Translations under genes and position numbers: made by a program
The notes under the pieces: generated by a model
Database searches by the model: none
Told to the model about the DNA's origin: nothing
What the model saw: the letters and a program-made list of their open reading frames with translations, nothing else
DNA from: Nocardia donostiensis
GTDB lineage: Bacteria > Actinomycetota > Actinomycetes > Mycobacteriales > Mycobacteriaceae
Reading direction: 5' to 3'
Length of the DNA: 64,000 nt
NCBI RefSeq assembly: GCF_002081715.1
Contig: NZ_MUKP01000025.1
Location: 27,155-91,154, forward strand
In this document: positions 62,672 to 64,000 of the stretch, piece after piece
How the letters are laid out: every line of letters begins with the position of its first letter
How positions within the stretch are numbered: the stretch's first letter is position 1

Positions 62672-62779
62672 GTGGTGAGTGTAGACACCTCGTTCTCGCA
62701 CCACGACGCGCTGAAACACTTGGCGGGATCGGTGGCACCTGCCCTCCATTGGCGACACGCCGGGGACTGCTCGCTGTTG

Positions 62780-62791
62780 TGACGTACGTCA
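62780..62791. promoter_or_regulatory. Perfect palindrome TGACGTACGTCA
   Basis: TGACGT/ACGTCA is a perfect 12-bp palindrome 65 nt upstream of the carboxylesterase start codon, in the divergent gap between fmdB and the esterase. It is a possible operator; no regulator can be named. Confidence 0.45.
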
Positions 62792-62856
62792 AGAGGCGCA
62801 GATTTCGCGTTGAGCAGGGACGTACCCTCGAAATCAGAGGTATGAGGAGGTCTGCG

Positions 62857-64000
62857 ATGAGCACTCGGTTCTTCGAGACGGCGCCCGGCCTGGACGGTAC
62901 CGAGCCGGTAGCGCGCACGGAATACGGCGCGGTCCGCGGGATGCGTACCGGTTCGTCCTTCGTCTGGCGCGGGATCCCTTACGCTGCGCCGGTCTCGGGG
63001 CCGCATCGTTTCCGGCTGCCGCGGCGGCCGCAACCGTGGGACGGAGTGCGCGACTGTTTCACCGACGGACAGGTCGCACCGCAGAACATGGACAACACCG
63101 TGCCCATCGATCGGTCGCTGGCGATGGGGGAGGACTGCCTGTGGCTCAATATCTGGGCGCCCGCCGCGACCAGCGACGTACCGCGCCCGGTGCTGGTATG
63201 GGTGCACGGCGGAGCCTACTGTCTCGGCACCGCAGCCCAGGGCGTCTACGACGGCCGGAAACTGTCCGAAACCGGTGATGTCGTCGTGGTCACCGTGAAT
63301 TACCGGGTCGGCGCGTTCGGTTTCCTCGATCTGTCCTCGCTGTCCCCGGATTTCACGCCGAACCTGGGCTTGCACGATCAGATCGCCGCACTGGAATGGG
63401 TGCGCGACAATATCGCCTCCTTCGGAGGCGACCCGGACAACGTCACCCTGTTCGGTGAATCCTCCGGCGCCGGTTGCGTCACTGCTCTGCTCACCGCGCC
63501 ACGGGTGGCCGGGCTGTTCCATCGGGCGATCGCGCAAAGCCCGCCCGCGACCACCGTTTTCGGTCCCGAACGCGCCGCCGGGGTCGCCGAGCGTTTCCTC
63601 GAATTGCTCGAGCTGCCGCGGGAACGGGCAGGTGAACTGGTCGAACTTCCTCTGGACCGCATCACCGACGCCGCCGCCATTTTGATGGACGAGGTGCCGG
63701 TGCAGGTGCCGGGAACGTTGGCCGCCGCGCCCGTGGTCGACGGCGAACTGCTGCCTGGCTATCCCACCGACCGGTTCCAGCAAGGGTTTTCGCATCGGGT
63801 GCCGCTGCTGATCGGCACCAACAAGGACGAATCGTCGCTGTTCCGCCTGTTCCGTTCCCCGATCATGCCGGTCACCCCGGAGGCGGTGAACGCCATGCTC
63901 AACGGGGTACGGGACAGTCACCCCGGCCTGTCGCACGAGCGGATCGCCGAAATCACCGCCGCCTACCCGGATCTGGCGAAATCGCGTGGTGCGCTGGCCA
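62857..64000 (+). CDS. Type-B carboxylesterase (partial, 3' end outside window)
   Basis: ATG 62857 follows GAGGAGG. The visible 381 codons have AVRGMRTGSSFVWRGIPYA, EDCLWLNIWAP, VWVHGGAYCLG (oxyanion), the nucleophile GESSGAGC and LIGTNKDESSLF (acid region). These mark the carboxylesterase B/p-nitrobenzyl esterase family. The catalytic His should lie beyond the window edge. It should hydrolyse ester substrates. Confidence 0.93.
   Translation, partial: MSTRFFETAPGLDGTEPVARTEYGAVRGMRTGSSFVWRGIPYAAPVSGPHRFRLPRRPQPWDGVRDCFTDGQVAPQNMDNTVPIDRSLAMGEDCLWLNIWAPAATSDVPRPVLVWVHGGAYCLGTAAQGVYDGRKLSETGDVVVVTVNYRVGAFGFLDLSSLSPDFTPNLGLHDQIAALEWVRDNIASFGGDPDNVTLFGESSGAGCVTALLTAPRVAGLFHRAIAQSPPATTVFGPERAAGVAERFLELLELPRERAGELVELPLDRITDAAAILMDEVPVQVPGTLAAAPVVDGELLPGYPTDRFQQGFSHRVPLLIGTNKDESSLFRLFRSPIMPVTPEAVNAMLNGVRDSHPGLSHERIAEITAAYPDLAKSRGALA

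Overview
This is a GC-rich actinobacterial chromosome window, most likely from Nocardia or a close mycolic-acid-containing relative. The support is a mycothiol-dependent formaldehyde dehydrogenase, an EspG/PPE-like/WXG-like set, an Mce-family protein, a mycobacterial PtpB-type phosphatase, several bacterial P450s and an F420-type (Ddn-like) oxidoreductase. I see no tRNA, rRNA, CRISPR array, transposase or prophage gene. The assignment is from protein content only; no search was run.

Layout. 0-7.5 kb: a partial EcsC-like gene, a glutathionyl-hydroquinone-reductase-type enzyme divergent from an enoyl-CoA hydratase, a C-terminally truncated acyl-CoA ligase, a PtpB-like phosphatase flanked by inverted copies of a dispersed repeat, an HTH-less TetR-like protein and a fold-type III PLP enzyme. 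7.6-14.5 kb: a TM0106-type nuclease/helicase protein with eroded catalytic motifs, a DEAD-box helicase, a nitrilase-family amidase and a phosphoribosyltransferase. 14.6-23.9 kb: a three-gene ESX-associated operon (WXG-like, PPE-like, EspG), an alpha/beta hydrolase, secreted and lipoprotein genes, a pair of acyl-CoA dehydrogenases, and a 44-residue acidic heptad-repeat protein. 24-25.7 kb: mscR plus a metallo-beta-lactamase-fold partner. 26-41 kb: a lipid or steroid catabolism region. It has a minus-strand operon (aldehyde dehydrogenase, SDR, HIBADH-like, FAD flavoprotein, TetR, Ddn-like) divergent from P450 - SDR - CYP125-like P450 - glutathione peroxidase, then an orphan Mce gene, an HMG-CoA-lyase-like enzyme and a CaiB/BaiF CoA-transferase. 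A 12-bp inverted repeat related to CTGTCTGGACAG lies in front of both divergent operons and the Mce gene, so they may share one regulator. 41.3-48.8 kb: endonuclease IV, two Ser/Thr kinases, and a MacB-type ABC transporter. 49.3-60.9 kb: the most system-like region. Four minus-strand genes joined by 4-nt overlaps encode a SWIM/DUF5691-like protein, a MoxR AAA+ ATPase, a DUF5682-like protein and a VWA protein. Divergent from them is a Rad50/RecF-like ATPase overlapping a small HEPN-like protein. 61-64 kb: ClpP, YchJ, a Rdx/SelT-type thioredoxin-fold protein, a FmdB-type zinc ribbon and a partial type-B carboxylesterase.

Two non-coding themes cut across the genes. One is a dispersed repeat near 4.1 kb, 5.1 kb and 56.3 kb; its third copy sits in frame inside the SWIM protein gene. 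The other is a second, three-unit repeat array at 48.9-49.2 kb.
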